From Isoperla grammatica (taxonomy: Eukaryota; Arthropoda; Insecta; Plecoptera; Perlodidae): a stretch of DNA of 64,000 nt. The notes below the pieces were generated by a model. The model did not search any database. It saw only the letters and a list, made by a program, of their open reading frames with translations, and was not told the DNA's origin. Each line of letters opens with the position of its first letter. Positions within the stretch are counted from its first letter, which is position 1. Both the position numbers and the translations under genes were made by a program. The stretch covers positions 13,716,890 through 13,780,889 of the forward strand of contig OX246741.1 of assembly GCA_945910005.1 (NCBI GenBank), read 5' to 3'. Of this stretch, positions 37,615 through 50,500 are shown one piece after another.

Positions 37615-38235
37615 GGTTATTTTATTATGTTTTCACTAAAATACAACAAACTATTCGACCACTTATCACTGCATTACTGCGTACATCCTCACAGGCCACT
37701 TACCAGCTGACAACTAACTTTTCGACACTAGCGCTGGTGTCCGAGGCAGCGAACTATTTTATTTAAAAATGTTTTATGGATTTTGGTGACTTTCGCGATC
37801 TACTGGGTAAAATTGAAAGCTAAAAATAATCAAATCTCGTTATTTTGGTTATTTACACTAAACAAAGAGATAAGGCTAGTAGAAAGTATAACATTATTTG
37901 ATAAGCAACAAATTCCTCTTTAAATAAAATTGTAATTTGTCTTTTAAACAATAATCTGCGTCATGACGACTGCAACCAATAGCAAACCAGTTTATACGCG
38001 GGCGATTCGAACACGTATTTGATACAGAACCGTTCATTTTTGGTAGTTTACTTTCTGTACGTTTGAACTTGAATTGACCAAGCATTTAAAATATGTATTT
38101 TTAATTACTATTGTAACATTGCCATAGTCATAAGGGCCAGGTTTCTTTAATTCCAATGACAAAATAAAATTGTGTAAGGATTAATGTTGGTTTAAGATTT
38201 AATGTTTTATAACTGTTTTACATAGGATCATTATC

Positions 38236-38280
38236 ATTGGCCGGATTTATAAAACGTCGCCTCTCATTGGCTGGGCTAAG
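38236..38280 (-). promoter_or_regulatory. candidate Sap47 promoter, speculative
   Basis: The minus strand reads AGCCAATGAGAGGCGACG, TTTTATAAATCC, GGCCAATG: two CCAAT boxes around a TATA-like box about 620 bp upstream of the start codon. No other support. Confidence 0.25.
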
Positions 38281-39528
38281 AATTTTGGGTATAAGAGATA
38301 ACGTTGCTATGGATGCCTTATCTTAAACCTTTAGAAAGTGTGTAAGCGCTAATGCTTTTGGCTTGATTTGATTATGTTAACCCCTAAAGCACTGTAGTAC
38401 GTGCTTATGCTGTGGGAACCATAACTATATTATACTAGTTATGAATCCTTTATAACAAGAATTCAAAATCAAAACAAAGCTCATGCTGTTCATGTAGGTA
38501 TCTAATAATTGTGTATATAATTAATTTTACCACTTGTGTTGTAATGGAAACACCCATCATGTCTGTGCTGCGTGCACACGCAGACCACTCTTCGCACATC
38601 TCGTCAGAGATTTTGTACAATTACCATGTATGTCTTGAAGAATAATATCTTATATCTTAAACCTTAAAATCTTAAATATGTGTGTAAACTGACGTGTAGT
38701 AGGTTCTTAACTAAAGGAATTACACTCCCCGTTACCAGACAACTATTTATACGTGTTAAACATATTTTTAAACGGGCAAACATTTTCATCTTCCACTAGA
38801 ACTAAACTACATTATGAAACTACAAACTGCATTACTGCATTATGTAGTTAGACAAAATTAAGTAACAAGAATGATTTAGTCATAGTTGCATAGGGATAGA
38901 TCTATCTTACCTGGATCCATCTTTATGGTGAGCGTAAGTTGGTTCAATAAACAAGATGTAATGATGTATACGGTACTTTTGTCCAAGAGTGGTAAACGTC
39001 TCTCTCTGTCTTGATGTAAACAAAATGATAAATTCCTTCCTCCTAAGTCTCACACTCTTATATCTGGATATTAGAGGGAGGGAGACCTTATCACTGATCA
39101 CTCACTCCCTGAATATGCAAGCCAGTCTATACAGTTTTTACAATACAAGTTCAAGGTTGGTGTTAGTAACTCCTCCCCAGCCCATTATATACCATAATCA
39201 ATAATTGACAGAACAATTGCGATTAGCATATGAGCAGCAAGCAGGTTCTTGCTTAGCATGTGACACACACAGTCTGTAAAAAATATGAGCATGTCACAAA
39301 TTTTTTGTGACATCAGTACCTAAGTTTTGAGTAAATCAAGTATGTACCATCATCTTTAAGTGAGAAACAATGGTTATAGTATACCATGTGTTTATCAACC
39401 ACAATAACAAGAAAGCTATGGGGTAGTGGTTCCAATGTAGGTAGTTTTTCTTGCTACCTTTAATCTTATTGTTTTTTTGTATTGTCCTATATTCTTTGTA
39501 TAGGCCTAGGCCTAGCTGTTGTGCAGAT
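38281..39528. other. no gene seen between Sap47 and osa
   Basis: AT-rich intergenic DNA, no supported coding region. Confidence 0.4.
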
Positions 39529-39568
39529 ATTGTCCTCTTTTGTACACCAGTTTTATAATAAAATAGGG
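39529..39568 (+). mobile_element. LINE/SINE 3'-tail motif, copy 8
   Basis: ATTGTCCTCTTTTGTACACC then AGTTTTATAATAAAATAGGG. Confidence 0.45.
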
Positions 39569-39779
39569 TCTTTGGATATGATACCTTGGTTTGGTTGCAT
39601 TCCATAAAGTCGAATGAGATCGACCGTAGTTTTAATTCCCAATAATATTGCTGTCGGGCTAATCGACCTTTATTATATTCAATATTTCCTAATTGAAGTC
39701 TTCTTTTCCTATGCCTACATTTTTGGCTTACTGGGCCATCATGCATCTTCTGGTTCAGGTTTTCTAGTAGAGACAGGCT

Positions 39780-40010
39780 TCCTTTTCCTCGTAGCTCATG
39801 CCATTAGATGCTCTCTGTTCATCTGTTCTTCCCTCCCACATAGACTGCATAGTGCACATCCTGCTTGGTGATTCCTATTCGATGCAGGGTGCTTTCCAAG
39901 CAGATCGGGTCCTGTTTGAAGTCTAAACTGTGCAGTAGCTGTTCGTCTATTTCCATACTTCTCGATATTTCCAGTAGTTATCTTTTGCCATGCAATCAAT
40001 TGCCCAGGAG
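39780..40010 (-). pseudogene. LINE reverse-transcriptase C-terminal remnant
   Basis: The minus strand reads AQFRLQTGPDLLGKHPASNR then CALCSLCGREEQMNREHLMA, matching the CxxC...EHL zinc-knuckle-like end of many non-LTR polyproteins. No flanking intact frame. Confidence 0.55.
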
Positions 40011-40488
40011 CCCCTCTTCCTTCCCTTAGAAGATTGTTGTTTTTATGGATGGCAATGGAAAAATAGTCAGTGTGAACTAATTAAAATAATTGTTTGAATA
40101 TTATCATGAGCACTAGAAAATGTGACAAACTGAATGCAAAAGAGATTAAATAAATCAGTTAATAAATACATAAAGCATTAAATTTAAAGGGCCACAAAGA
40201 CCACGTTATATTTTATTATGGGTATGAAATATGAATTTAATTGATTACTCTTCAGGGTCTGGTCCATCCATGTGTAGTATTTTATTGAAGTATCACTGTT
40301 TCGTCTTACCTGATTCGGGTCGAGTAATGGCGTAGGCCTGTTTCAAGCGGAGTTTTTTCTTTCAGACAACACATTTTTGTCAATACTTAGTAATATTTTA
40401 GGGGTTTGCGGGCAGTACTTTTTAGGTTCAGGTAACGAAATAAAGAAAAATAACTAGGCCTAACATAAATCTTAAACAAATATGAAAA

Positions 40489-40582
40489 GGGGGGGGGGGG
40501 GGGAAGTTTGGCACATTTGACTCTGAAAATTTTCTGACTCTCAAAAGTGTTTTATTTCAAATATGCCCCCCCCCCCCCCCCC
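40489..40582. repeat. G15 / C17 foldback
   Basis: A G run at 40489-40503 and a C run at 40566-40582 face each other around an imperfect palindrome centred near 40534 (GAAAATTTTC). Confidence 0.75.
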
Positions 40583-42453
40583 AAATAACACAAACCTTGC
40601 AAGATACGATGCAACAGGTTGACCAAAAGCAACCAGACAAGCAAAAAATGTAGCTTTTTAATTTTCATGACACTGCTGATAATTCATAAAATTATTAACG
40701 ACCGCTTAAAGAAGTTTCGAGCACTAAAAAAAAAAAACCCAAGTAGGCCTACCCGAAAAAGCTCAAATTTGGTTATTAAAGTCCGAATTTCAGGTCAGTT
40801 ACAACAACCCATAACTACCCGAAATTTCGGGTACCCGCAGACCCCTATGATGAATACAAAGTAATTAACTACTGTATTGATAGTAGAAAAAAATACTAGA
40901 GCTTATATTCAGGTACCAAATACATATGTACTTTGTCCTGTAGCAATGCATTTTGATATTACGTATAATGGAATGGCAAATAATTTAAATGTATTTGAAT
41001 TGAAGTAATGTGCTGATATATTTACAATCCTCATCCACAGGAAAATGAACAAATAGTAAATTTGTATTACTGTAATTAAGAAGCAAGTACAAATAACATA
41101 GTTTCCTGAGCAACAAAGATAAAAGTAGAACCTCAAATATCAATTTAATTCTCGGGTAAGGATTATCTTCCAAGGGTGTTGTAATAAGGTAACATCACTA
41201 CTTAGCCGCCGTTTTATGTCTAAATTATAATATTGTTACAATATATAGAAAAAATGACATCAACTACCAGGCCTATACAATTTGCAGACTACCCTGAAAT
41301 AAAATAAATAACTCTCTTCACTTTACTTCAGGTGGAGTTTAATTATCACATGATATTTAGCACTCCTTATGTACATTTATTTCTGATTTTCAGTATTCAG
41401 ACATATATATATAAAGCATTTGCACAAGTAAATACCAATTATGAAATGAGGGCCAAGGTAACCTAGGCAGATGGGAGGATGGGAGTTGAGTCAAGTTTGG
41501 TTCTGGATAACAATACAAAATCATGCCCACTAGTGACCGTTGATGAGGGAAATGTTTATAAGTCGTCACACGCAGCCAATCATCTTCATGCGTTCTTTAA
41601 AAAAAAAAAACGAGTGAGGATCAAAATAATAAATACAGTGATGGATTCGATATTACGAGTAACACGGAGTTTGACATGGTGCCGCCTCGCTGCATTTACA
41701 AAAATGGTACAATTCGTTTTACTACTATGTACTAGGAAGAATCTAATGCATCATGAATTCATTTGAAATTGTACAGGATTGCATTCATTTCATATCAAAT
41801 TATTTGTATTTCGAGGCCTCTGAAATAACGCTGGCTCAAGTTCTATTTAAAATGTTTTCCCCAAGTTAAAGTCAAGATATAAAATACAGAATGAATAGGA
41901 GCCTATTGACAGCTGATTGAACTGACTCGAAAAACATGTCGCACAGATTTCCCTCGTCGAAAATAAAATCTGACAGTATTCCTCCCGACCATTTTTACTA
42001 CACAAGCACAGTTCGGCACATACCTGCTGCCAAGTGGCACCTCAGTCTCAAAAGTAGTCACACAATTTGTTTTATTTATATTTAAATAATCAGACCGCAA
42101 CAATATTACCTAGCGCGCAGGTAAAAACGTCACAGAGTGCCCGAGGTACGTTCGTTCGTGTAGAGAATACCTCCGGGCTAACTTTCGGCAGCGTCGGGGC
42201 GCACTCTCGAGTACCCAAACTTTTCGATGACGTGTTCATCACAAGACGCATCGCTCGAATATTCACAAAACCATTTACAAGGCAAGGCAATAAGTGCACC
42301 ATCGTTCTTGCACTCGAATGAAAATGGGAGACTCATCGAAAAACTGGTAAATCACATTTTCACGTGTGACAGATTCCATAATTAATTGATAATTATGTTT
42401 TAAAGACAGAAGATTGTTTGTAAGCTTGCGGCCGAGGCGTCTGTGAGCGCGGG
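40583..42453. other. osa 3' UTR and intergenic DNA
   Basis: The right part (up to 42453) must hold the osa 3' UTR. The poly(A) site is not determined. No coding region recognised. Confidence 0.5.
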
Positions 42454-44521
42454 TTACGAAGGCGGGCGGTGTTGGGTCTCCGGCACCGGCCTCGAGCACT
42501 GGAAGAGAACCCTGGAGATGACCGACGCCACCTGTTGGTCCAGTATCTGGCTCATGACTAACGCCAACAGCCGCTGCTCCTGCTGCAGGAAGAGAGGCCT
42601 GTTGTCGGGGTGGCGAGCCAGGTGCAGCAGTGTCCCGGCCGCACGTCTCAGCATGTCCAGGCTGGTGCCCATGGAGTCGGGGTTGTCTCTGAGGGCGCCA
42701 ATGCCGTGCTGGTTCGCCACGCCCAGTGCGCTCGCCTCCGCCTGCTCCACGAAGGCGACAAGTAGAGACACGCAAGGAGACTGGAGCGCCACGGTGCGAG
42801 CCATGCCGCTGTCCGCGGCCGCGAGGTAGTGCAGCAGGTTTACGGCAAACTCTCGCAGGACTTGTTCCTCGCTCCGGCTAAGGAACTTGGTGAGCACCGC
42901 GCACAGTCTCTCGAGGCGGGAGTAGGGGGGCGTCGCCAACACCAGGTCCACGTTGGCGTCCGTCACGCACAGTTTGCACAGAGCTTCCAGCGCGAGCCGC
43001 TGGGGGGAGAGGGGGGACGAAGACGTGGCCGAGGGGAAGGGGTCCTGTCCGTGGGCCGCGGGACACACCGCCCAGTGGAGTAGACCGTCCAGGACCGGAC
43101 GGGACACTTCCTCTGGATGTTGACTCAGGTCCATGTGGCCGGCGATGTTGGCCGCCGTCACCAGGACGTTCTCTCGGATGTGGTGGAGGAACTCCCACCA
43201 CCACTCGCCCTCCCCCTGCAGCGAGCTGCACGAGTCGGCAAAGTCGGCGTCCTCCTCTCGGTCGTAGTTGCGCTGCTTCTGCGTCCGGGCGGGGTGTTCG
43301 TGGTGAAGCAGGAGCAGCTTACCCAGCAGGCCGAGGAATGTGCCGCTCTTGGCGAACTCCAGCTCGTTGCCCGGCACGAACGTGAGGTTCCTCAAGATGT
43401 TGGAGAGGCAAAGGCAGCGGCGAGCGACGGAGTCCTGAGTCTCGGTCACCAGGTAGAGACTCGCTTCGTCTCGGGCGTAACACTCGTCTTCGTAGTCCGA
43501 CACGCGCCTCCGTTTCAACGTGCCCGCGGGGTCGCGGATTTGCAACTTGTTCAACTCTTCGTCTATTTCTTCTTTGATTTCTTCTTTCACTTCGGGAGTC
43601 TTCGTGGGGTCGGATTCTTCTACGGGCGTCGTCACTTCTTCGACGGGCGGGGTCTCTTCCACGGGTTTCGCAACTTCCGCCGCGGGCAGCTCCTCCCTGG
43701 AACCAGTTTCCATTGTCTTTGCGGGTTCCTCGTTTGTCACCGGGAGATTCGTCTTCGGTTCTTCAGCCTTATCGTCACTAACGTTTGTCTTACCGTTCGA
43801 AACACTCTTTTCTTCTTCCCGTGCCTCCTTCTTGAGTACTATTTCGTTCTGTTCCACTTTCTCCCTAATTTCTCTCGTCAAAACGTCGTTCACTTCTACG
43901 GGTTCTTTCTTTATCCGCGACAACACGTCACTTAACGTTTTAGTCCGTTTCTTCTTCTCACAGTTCTTCCTCTCGACGCCGATAACCAATTCTTTACTAA
44001 CAACAACGTCCTCTTTACTTATCACATTAGCCTTTTCACTACTAGAGACTTCAGTCTTTTCCGGCGCGGGCGCGGACTCGGGCTCGGGCCCGGGCGGTTC
44101 CGGCACCGGTTCCGGTTTCGGCGAGAGGAGTCTGAGACTGGTGTCGGGTATGTCGTCGGCCGGTTGCCGCGCCGGCCGGTCCGGTAGCAGCCGCACAAAA
44201 GGCACGGTGCCAAACTCCCCCTGGAAACACGAGACGATGTACTTTGTGGAGACGTGGTCGGCCGTCGCCAGCTGCCAGGGGTCGTGGTTCACCTCCGCGG
44301 TGATGCTCAGCTCCGTCGTCTCGCCCTCCACGTCCCACACCTTGTGAGTGTCCAGCACGAAGATGTCCTCGTTGGAGACGACGCGTATCTGCTCCCCCTT
44401 GCGCGTCTGCAGCGTGTAGTTGGTGGTCGCCTCCAGCAGGGGGAAGCGGTCGCTGCACTCGACGGGCAGGCTCACCGAGCCAAGGTCCACCTCCATGTTC
44501 TCGGGCTTCGCTATGTCGTAC
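42454..44521 (-). CDS. osa: osa terminal coding exon, BAF250_C core with TAA stop
   Basis: 2068 bp; acceptor GTGTTTCAG, stop TAA at 42456-42454. It opens WYDIAKPENMEVDL. A ~270-residue acidic/lysine/Pro-Glu insert follows (many EEVTTPVEE and KEEIKEEIDEE runs), then KRRRVSDYEDECYARDEASL. The armadillo-like core contains LHHEHPARTQKQRNYDREED, ENVLVTAANIAGHMDLS, PVLDGLLHWAVCPAAHGQDP, LSPQRLALEALCKLCVTDAN, ATPPYSRLERLCAVL and SMGTSLDMLRRAAGTLLHLA. The core is the most conserved part of the family and mediates BAF complex assembly. GC content and GC-ending codons are far above the flanks, which also opens long antisense frames. The natural C-terminus is reached soon after SRVLFQ. Confidence 0.97.
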
Positions 44522-47500
44522 CTGAAACACGTCACGTCGCATTTACAGACGGTCATTCCAATACGAAACAGAATCAGTGAAAAACATTTAATTAGGCTAA
44601 CACTTTAAAAGCTTCTTTTTCCATGATCATGACACAAGACACAAAAATTAAATTCAATATCCAGCTCATAAAACCTCACATTTGGAAAATCATATAATTT
44701 ATTATAGCTACGGTTGTTTTAGTTGTTGCCATTAAAGTGCTGCTCTAGGAGATCAAGAAGACCGTGGTAGGATTTTTCGTGTCATATAGTTGGCCGTGAT
44801 ATTTTTACCAACAATATGAAAAAATACTGGTAACAATGGTAGACGCCTTCTTTATAGCGTGGAATTAAGATGTAGTAAACTTAAAACAGAACGTGACGCA
44901 TTGCCTAACGGCATGAAGAGAGAAGAAAAGGAGGCCTGTCTCTACTGGTTGACCAGATCTTACATGATGGCCTGATTAAGCCAAATGTGGGCATATGATA
45001 AAAAAAAAAAAATTTGCAGCAGCACTTCAATGGCGTCAAATTTCAAGATGTCAGCGCCCGTAAAAATCCTCTAAAACAACCGTATATGGGACACAGATCC
45101 TATAATGCACTTAGAATGAAACTAAAAGAAACAACAAGGCATGGTCCACTTAGACCAGAATAAAGCAGTTCCTCCTGGAGAAACCTTTTTACAGTCTAAA
45201 TGAGTTCTTGGTGCAGATACTACTTATTTATTTCTTACTTCTTTCTAAATACAGTTGAGCCCACTTATAACGAACTTGAAGGGAGCTAATTTTTATTTTG
45301 TTAAAAAAGAACTTTGTTAAAACAGAACCAATTTGCATGTACTTTGCTTAAGATGAATCAAAATTACTTATTAAATCCAGTATGCAAAATTACCCAGAAA
45401 TATAAATAGATTTAAAATACTAGGAAAGTGGAATAGCATAAATAAGTGAAGCGTGAAATAAATTAATTAGGAAGGAATTATTTTTGTATCACACTTCTAC
45501 TTTTTGAAATTTTTTCGAATCTTTACAAACCATGAAAAATTACTTCTATTATAAAAAAAAGACAACTCAATTTATATCCATTCAGTTTGGTAAGTTATTC
45601 ACACATAGTAAACCGTGACTGGTACATACCACTTATAAAACTGCTTCCTTTTCTGGCCTGCTCATATCATTGGGCAGGGAGTCGATAAAAACCTTGAAAG
45701 CAGCACATCTAAAAAGATGTGCCCTGTCTTGTACATCGGAGCTGCACAATTTACACGTTTACACAATTTACGGCCAGAAAAGGAAGCAGTTTTATATTGG
45801 ATAGTAAGACAAAAGAATGGCTGAAAAAGCCATCTTGGCACAAGAAGGACATACCACTTGCAGTCTGGCTGCGTGGGGGGCAGTGCGTCGAACATGTTTG
45901 CCAGAGCCTTGCGGAAATGCTCGAGCAGCACGTCAAGTAGACCGGGCATGTGACCCAGACCAAAGTAAACCACGGAGGTGTCGTCAAACAGAAGAATGTT
46001 GAGAACGTCTAGCGCCCAACAACTCTCCGCCAGCAAACCTGTGGCCAGAAATCATCAAATAGAAACTATGTCTAAGAGAACGCACAAGATTCATTTAAAT
46101 AAAATAACACACTGGTAAGATTAATAAAGGGGGGAAGGCAATACTATGCCTAGAAATGATGATGATTAATGATGATTGATGATTGGTAAACAAAATAGCA
46201 CCAAGATATCCTATTTTTACTATGCCTACTAACATCAAAATATGAAACCTCATATCACACATAAATGAAACTGCCAATTGGAAAAAATTACCAATTCCAC
46301 TACACATGTAATTCACATCTCTTCACCTACACTATTTAACTGTTACCTGAAATGCCAATGAAAAAAAACAATACCACTTTTTCAGTGGCGTAACTAGGAA
46401 TTATTTCGGGGGGGGTTATTTAGGGAAAAGTGAGATGAGGGGACTGAAAGGGGTCTGGGGCGAAGCCCCAGCCGCCGGAGGCCATTTCGCCGAAGGTGAA
46501 ATTTTTTTTCACTAATATAATTATTTTGTGCCTTTTAGACTCAAAGAATACTACTCGCACCACGACTCGTTTGTTTGTATTATATTTCAGTTACAGTGTT
46601 ACAGTAGGTATTAACTATTAATTATGTTCTAAATAAGAATTTCATAGAAATTGTGTTTTTAATGTTTTATAGTTGTTCAATATAATCTCAACATGAAGTG
46701 AAACATTGTGGTCAAAATTCACATACATTTAAATTCTAATTCACATACCGTGATATTGTAATATTAGATTAATGCATTTTTATTTATAGGTACCCTCACT
46801 TTTACTGGTTCGAGCGAAAGGTATATTAGTTGTAGATGAACACATAAATTGAATTATTGAAAGAAATTATATATCTTATCTAAGTGAAGTGGTATGATAA
46901 ATATAATGAAAATGTTATTTGTTGCGATTGTTATACAATATAGTACTAAGTATTAAATGTATTATTAAGTAAAATCATTTTCGATGTAGTTTCGGGGGGG
47001 GTTTAAACCCCCTAAACCCCCCCCTTAGTTACGCCACTGCACTTTTTACTTTTTTTAATTTAAACTTGTGAACAAATATTTAACTATTTTCAAACATCTC
47101 TACCGGTTTACAACATGATAATAAAGAAAACGAATAACTAAACTTTGCTTTAATGGCATTCCATGATCATAAAGCTAAAATTGTGAAGAATCGGAACATC
47201 TTGCGACATGTGTCTCCGTGACAGCTCAGAAAGGGATCTAATGGAGCGGCAAAATCTGGCAAGAAGGAAATATGTGGCAAACCTTTATTGGGCAACTAGG
47301 CAGAGAATGGCATAAGTTCCAACTCTGGGTGTTGAAGAAGGGTTCTCGTACTCACCCGACTTGAGTGACATCATCAGTCTCCACGCCTCGACTGGGGAGA
47401 CGTCGCTCTTTGCCATCCTCTTGCGCTTGTAGAGAACCGGCATCGTGGCTTCAACGCTCTCCAGGGGGAAGATGATCTCGCGCTTGGGTGTCGACTGCTG

Positions 47501-50500
47501 GGGATAGGGCTGTGACATATTACCCTGCAAGGTTAACACTCCCTTTAGGAACATTCTACAGCCTTGCATGCGAGGGGGCATCGAAATGAATTACAATACT
47601 TGTCATCCCTCTGCATTCGTTGAGTGAACAAGGCCCCGTTTGGACGAAACAGTTTCGACGTTTTAATGTCTGAATTCTTTCATATGTAAACCCTAATTTT
47701 ATCTACGAGACCCCTGCAGTCACCAACCAGGTAAGCTGTTGGGTTCCCTATATTCTTACCCCCTACTTGCACATATTTAAATATATATGACTAGAGGTGT
47801 GCGAGTAGCAATTTTCTGGTTCGAGTCGAGTTCGAGTTCGAGTAGTACAAAACCAGAAATTTTTCGAGTCGAGTTCGGGTAGTAAAAAATTGAAGTACTT
47901 TAATATGCTGGGATTCATTGGGAAATAGGTAGCCTATAAGAAAGAACCGTACAACAAGGTGAATACATTTCTTGTTACTTTTTATAGCTTAGTCTTAAGT
48001 TAACAGTAAGTAATCTTAACTTAGGCCTGTTGTAAGGCAACAACAAGGCCTGGCCTAGGGTTATTCCTATGGTAGGCTAGGCTAGGCACAAGAGCCTAGG
48101 CCTAGACCTAGATTAGCCTATTGCATTTGAAACTAAATCTAAATCTGAACTCACCTTGTAATTCTTTTGGCCTTTGGGTCAGTAGCAGGCCACTTCAAAG
48201 CAGAGTTCATTCTATACTCATGAAGTGTTAGCTGTGTCCTAGCCTGTATTGGCCTAGGCCTAGGCCTAGGCGGTGTATGGCTAGACTTAAGACATTTTAA
48301 AGGCCAAAAGAATTACAAGGTGAGTTTAGATTTAGTTACAAATGCAATATGCTAATCTAGGTCTAGGCCTAGGCTCTTGTGCCTAGCCTAGCCTACCATA
48401 GGAATAACACTAGGCCAGGCCTTGTTGTTTTGTAGGCCTAGGCCTAGCTGGTGTAAACTCTGCGTCGATCTTAAGATGTCTAGCACAACTCGTTGTGCTT
48501 CCACAATTGACTTTCATAGTTGCCGCACACATTTCGGTGCATTTATCGATCGCACAAAAAAAAACACGATACAAAAAACAGATAGCCTTCAAAAAGACAG
48601 GCCAGCCATTGAAGTTAAAGAAGATATCTAGAGGAAATGATGTTCCAACAATGTCTCGTAGCCATACCGGATGTTTGGGCGGGGCTTACGTATGCAGCTT
48701 GAACTAAGCTCCGCCTCCAACGCCCACATCAGTGTAGTATAAACAGCGTTTTGACGATCTCCAGCGATATATCGCGCAATAATCGAAACTCGAAAAAAAC
48801 TCGATAGTCGAGTAGTAATTGTGAATTTCGAGTCGAGTACTAAAAACTCGACTCGACTCGAAAACTCGAGTACTCGCACACCCCTATATATGACTCTTTC
48901 CAAGTAAAGCTTATTTCTCTGTATTTTCCCTCCAGGTCAAGAGATTTCACGGACATAGTCATTTAATGGAATATACGTAAAAGTAAATTTTTAGGACTGA
49001 CAATGCTTGGTTACAGTGGATTGTTGGAATGGGATCCAACAGCTTACATTCGAGTAAAATAAATTTGAAAATTGAAAAGACATACAATTCTCAATAATGA
49101 GGCGGTATCGAGACTGGATCTTGATCATTCAAAAGATGGCTACTGATTTCTCTAGTCACATAACAAACTAAACAATTAAACTGAACATGTAAGGAGGTGA
49201 ACAAGGGTTTTAATAGCTATTTGTAACTTAATAATTCTTTCTACATGCACAGTTAATTGCTATGGATTATGTCAACCGCTCGTAGCTGCTTCAATGTAAG
49301 CAATGCAAAAGTAGTATACAATAGGGCTGCCCAACGATATCGATAATTCGATACAATATCGATAATAGATAAATAATTCGATATCGATATAGAATTAATA
49401 TATCGTACATACCACGATATCGAACTTGTGCCTAATAAGCTAAGAGATACAAAAAACCGATTACGTATCACGTCACGCCAACCACACCATCGCTGTTTTG
49501 TGTGGATATTTTACAATTTGAATAGTACAACAAACAAATTGACACACATAGTAAGACATTTCAAAGCTAAAATATTTCTTTACGTAATATTGTTTAAAGA
49601 ATGACCTCTAGCTGGCCTGTAAATCCTAAAAACAGACGAGAAAAGTTTCGATGTGGCGATATCGCCGATATCGATACGTCACATGAAAACTTCGATATCG
49701 CGACGCGATATCGATATTTCTTCCCGCGATATCGATATGATTTTTTTTATCGTTGGGCAGCCCTAGTATACAAGCAATAGTAAACCTAAAGCTAGGCAAA
49801 TTTGTCTTTTGCTACATGAAGATGTGAAAGTTGAAGGGTGGTAGGCAAGGATTGTACCTTCATTCCTGGCGGAGGCGGCATTGGTCCAAACTGTTTGCCC
49901 TCCGGCCTGAAAGGTGGGCGTGGGCCCATGGACGGCCGGAGGGAGTTGGGGCCTGAGGAAGCCATGTTGGGTGGCCATTGCTGCGGAGACTGCAACAGGA
50001 ACACACTTCATATAGCATCGTCTCTACGGCAGGCACACCTGCACTATTCCAGGTGGAAATGGGTCTTTTGAACTAACACCTTTGCTACAGTACTGTATTA
50101 GTGTAGGGTCTACTGCCTACTACACCTTATTACTATTACGTTTATTGTTAGAATTAGGCTACTATGTATTGGCACATTGATCTTGTAGCTTATAGAAGGG
50201 GAAACATGTAAATAGAAAACATTAATCTAATAAAGATCATGTTGTGATACACCTATTCATAAAGTTTAACAAAAACAAACATTTAACTGTAGGCCTATGT
50301 CAACAAGATTATTATAGTAACTAAAAAAAGTGTAGGTCTATGGGCTACTGTAGCTATGGTTCAATGTTAAATTATTTCACTTATTTCACTGAAAAACCTT
50401 TTTGAGAAAACATGCATAAACAACACTGTTTGATATTATAGATACTGAGAATATCAAATGAGTGAAGTGGAAATATGTTAAATCAATTGATTCTCCTCCA

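Noticed and set aside
43117..44347. Two long plus-strand frames (272 and 275 codons) over the osa terminal exon
   Set aside because: They are antisense shadows of a GC-biased coding exon. Their residue make-up (Ser/Val/Phe-rich) mirrors the acidic insert and shows no domain.
45751..46036. Extra frames on both strands around 45.7-46.0 kb
   Set aside because: Shadows of the osa exon 46038-45855; only one minus frame fits the splice phases.
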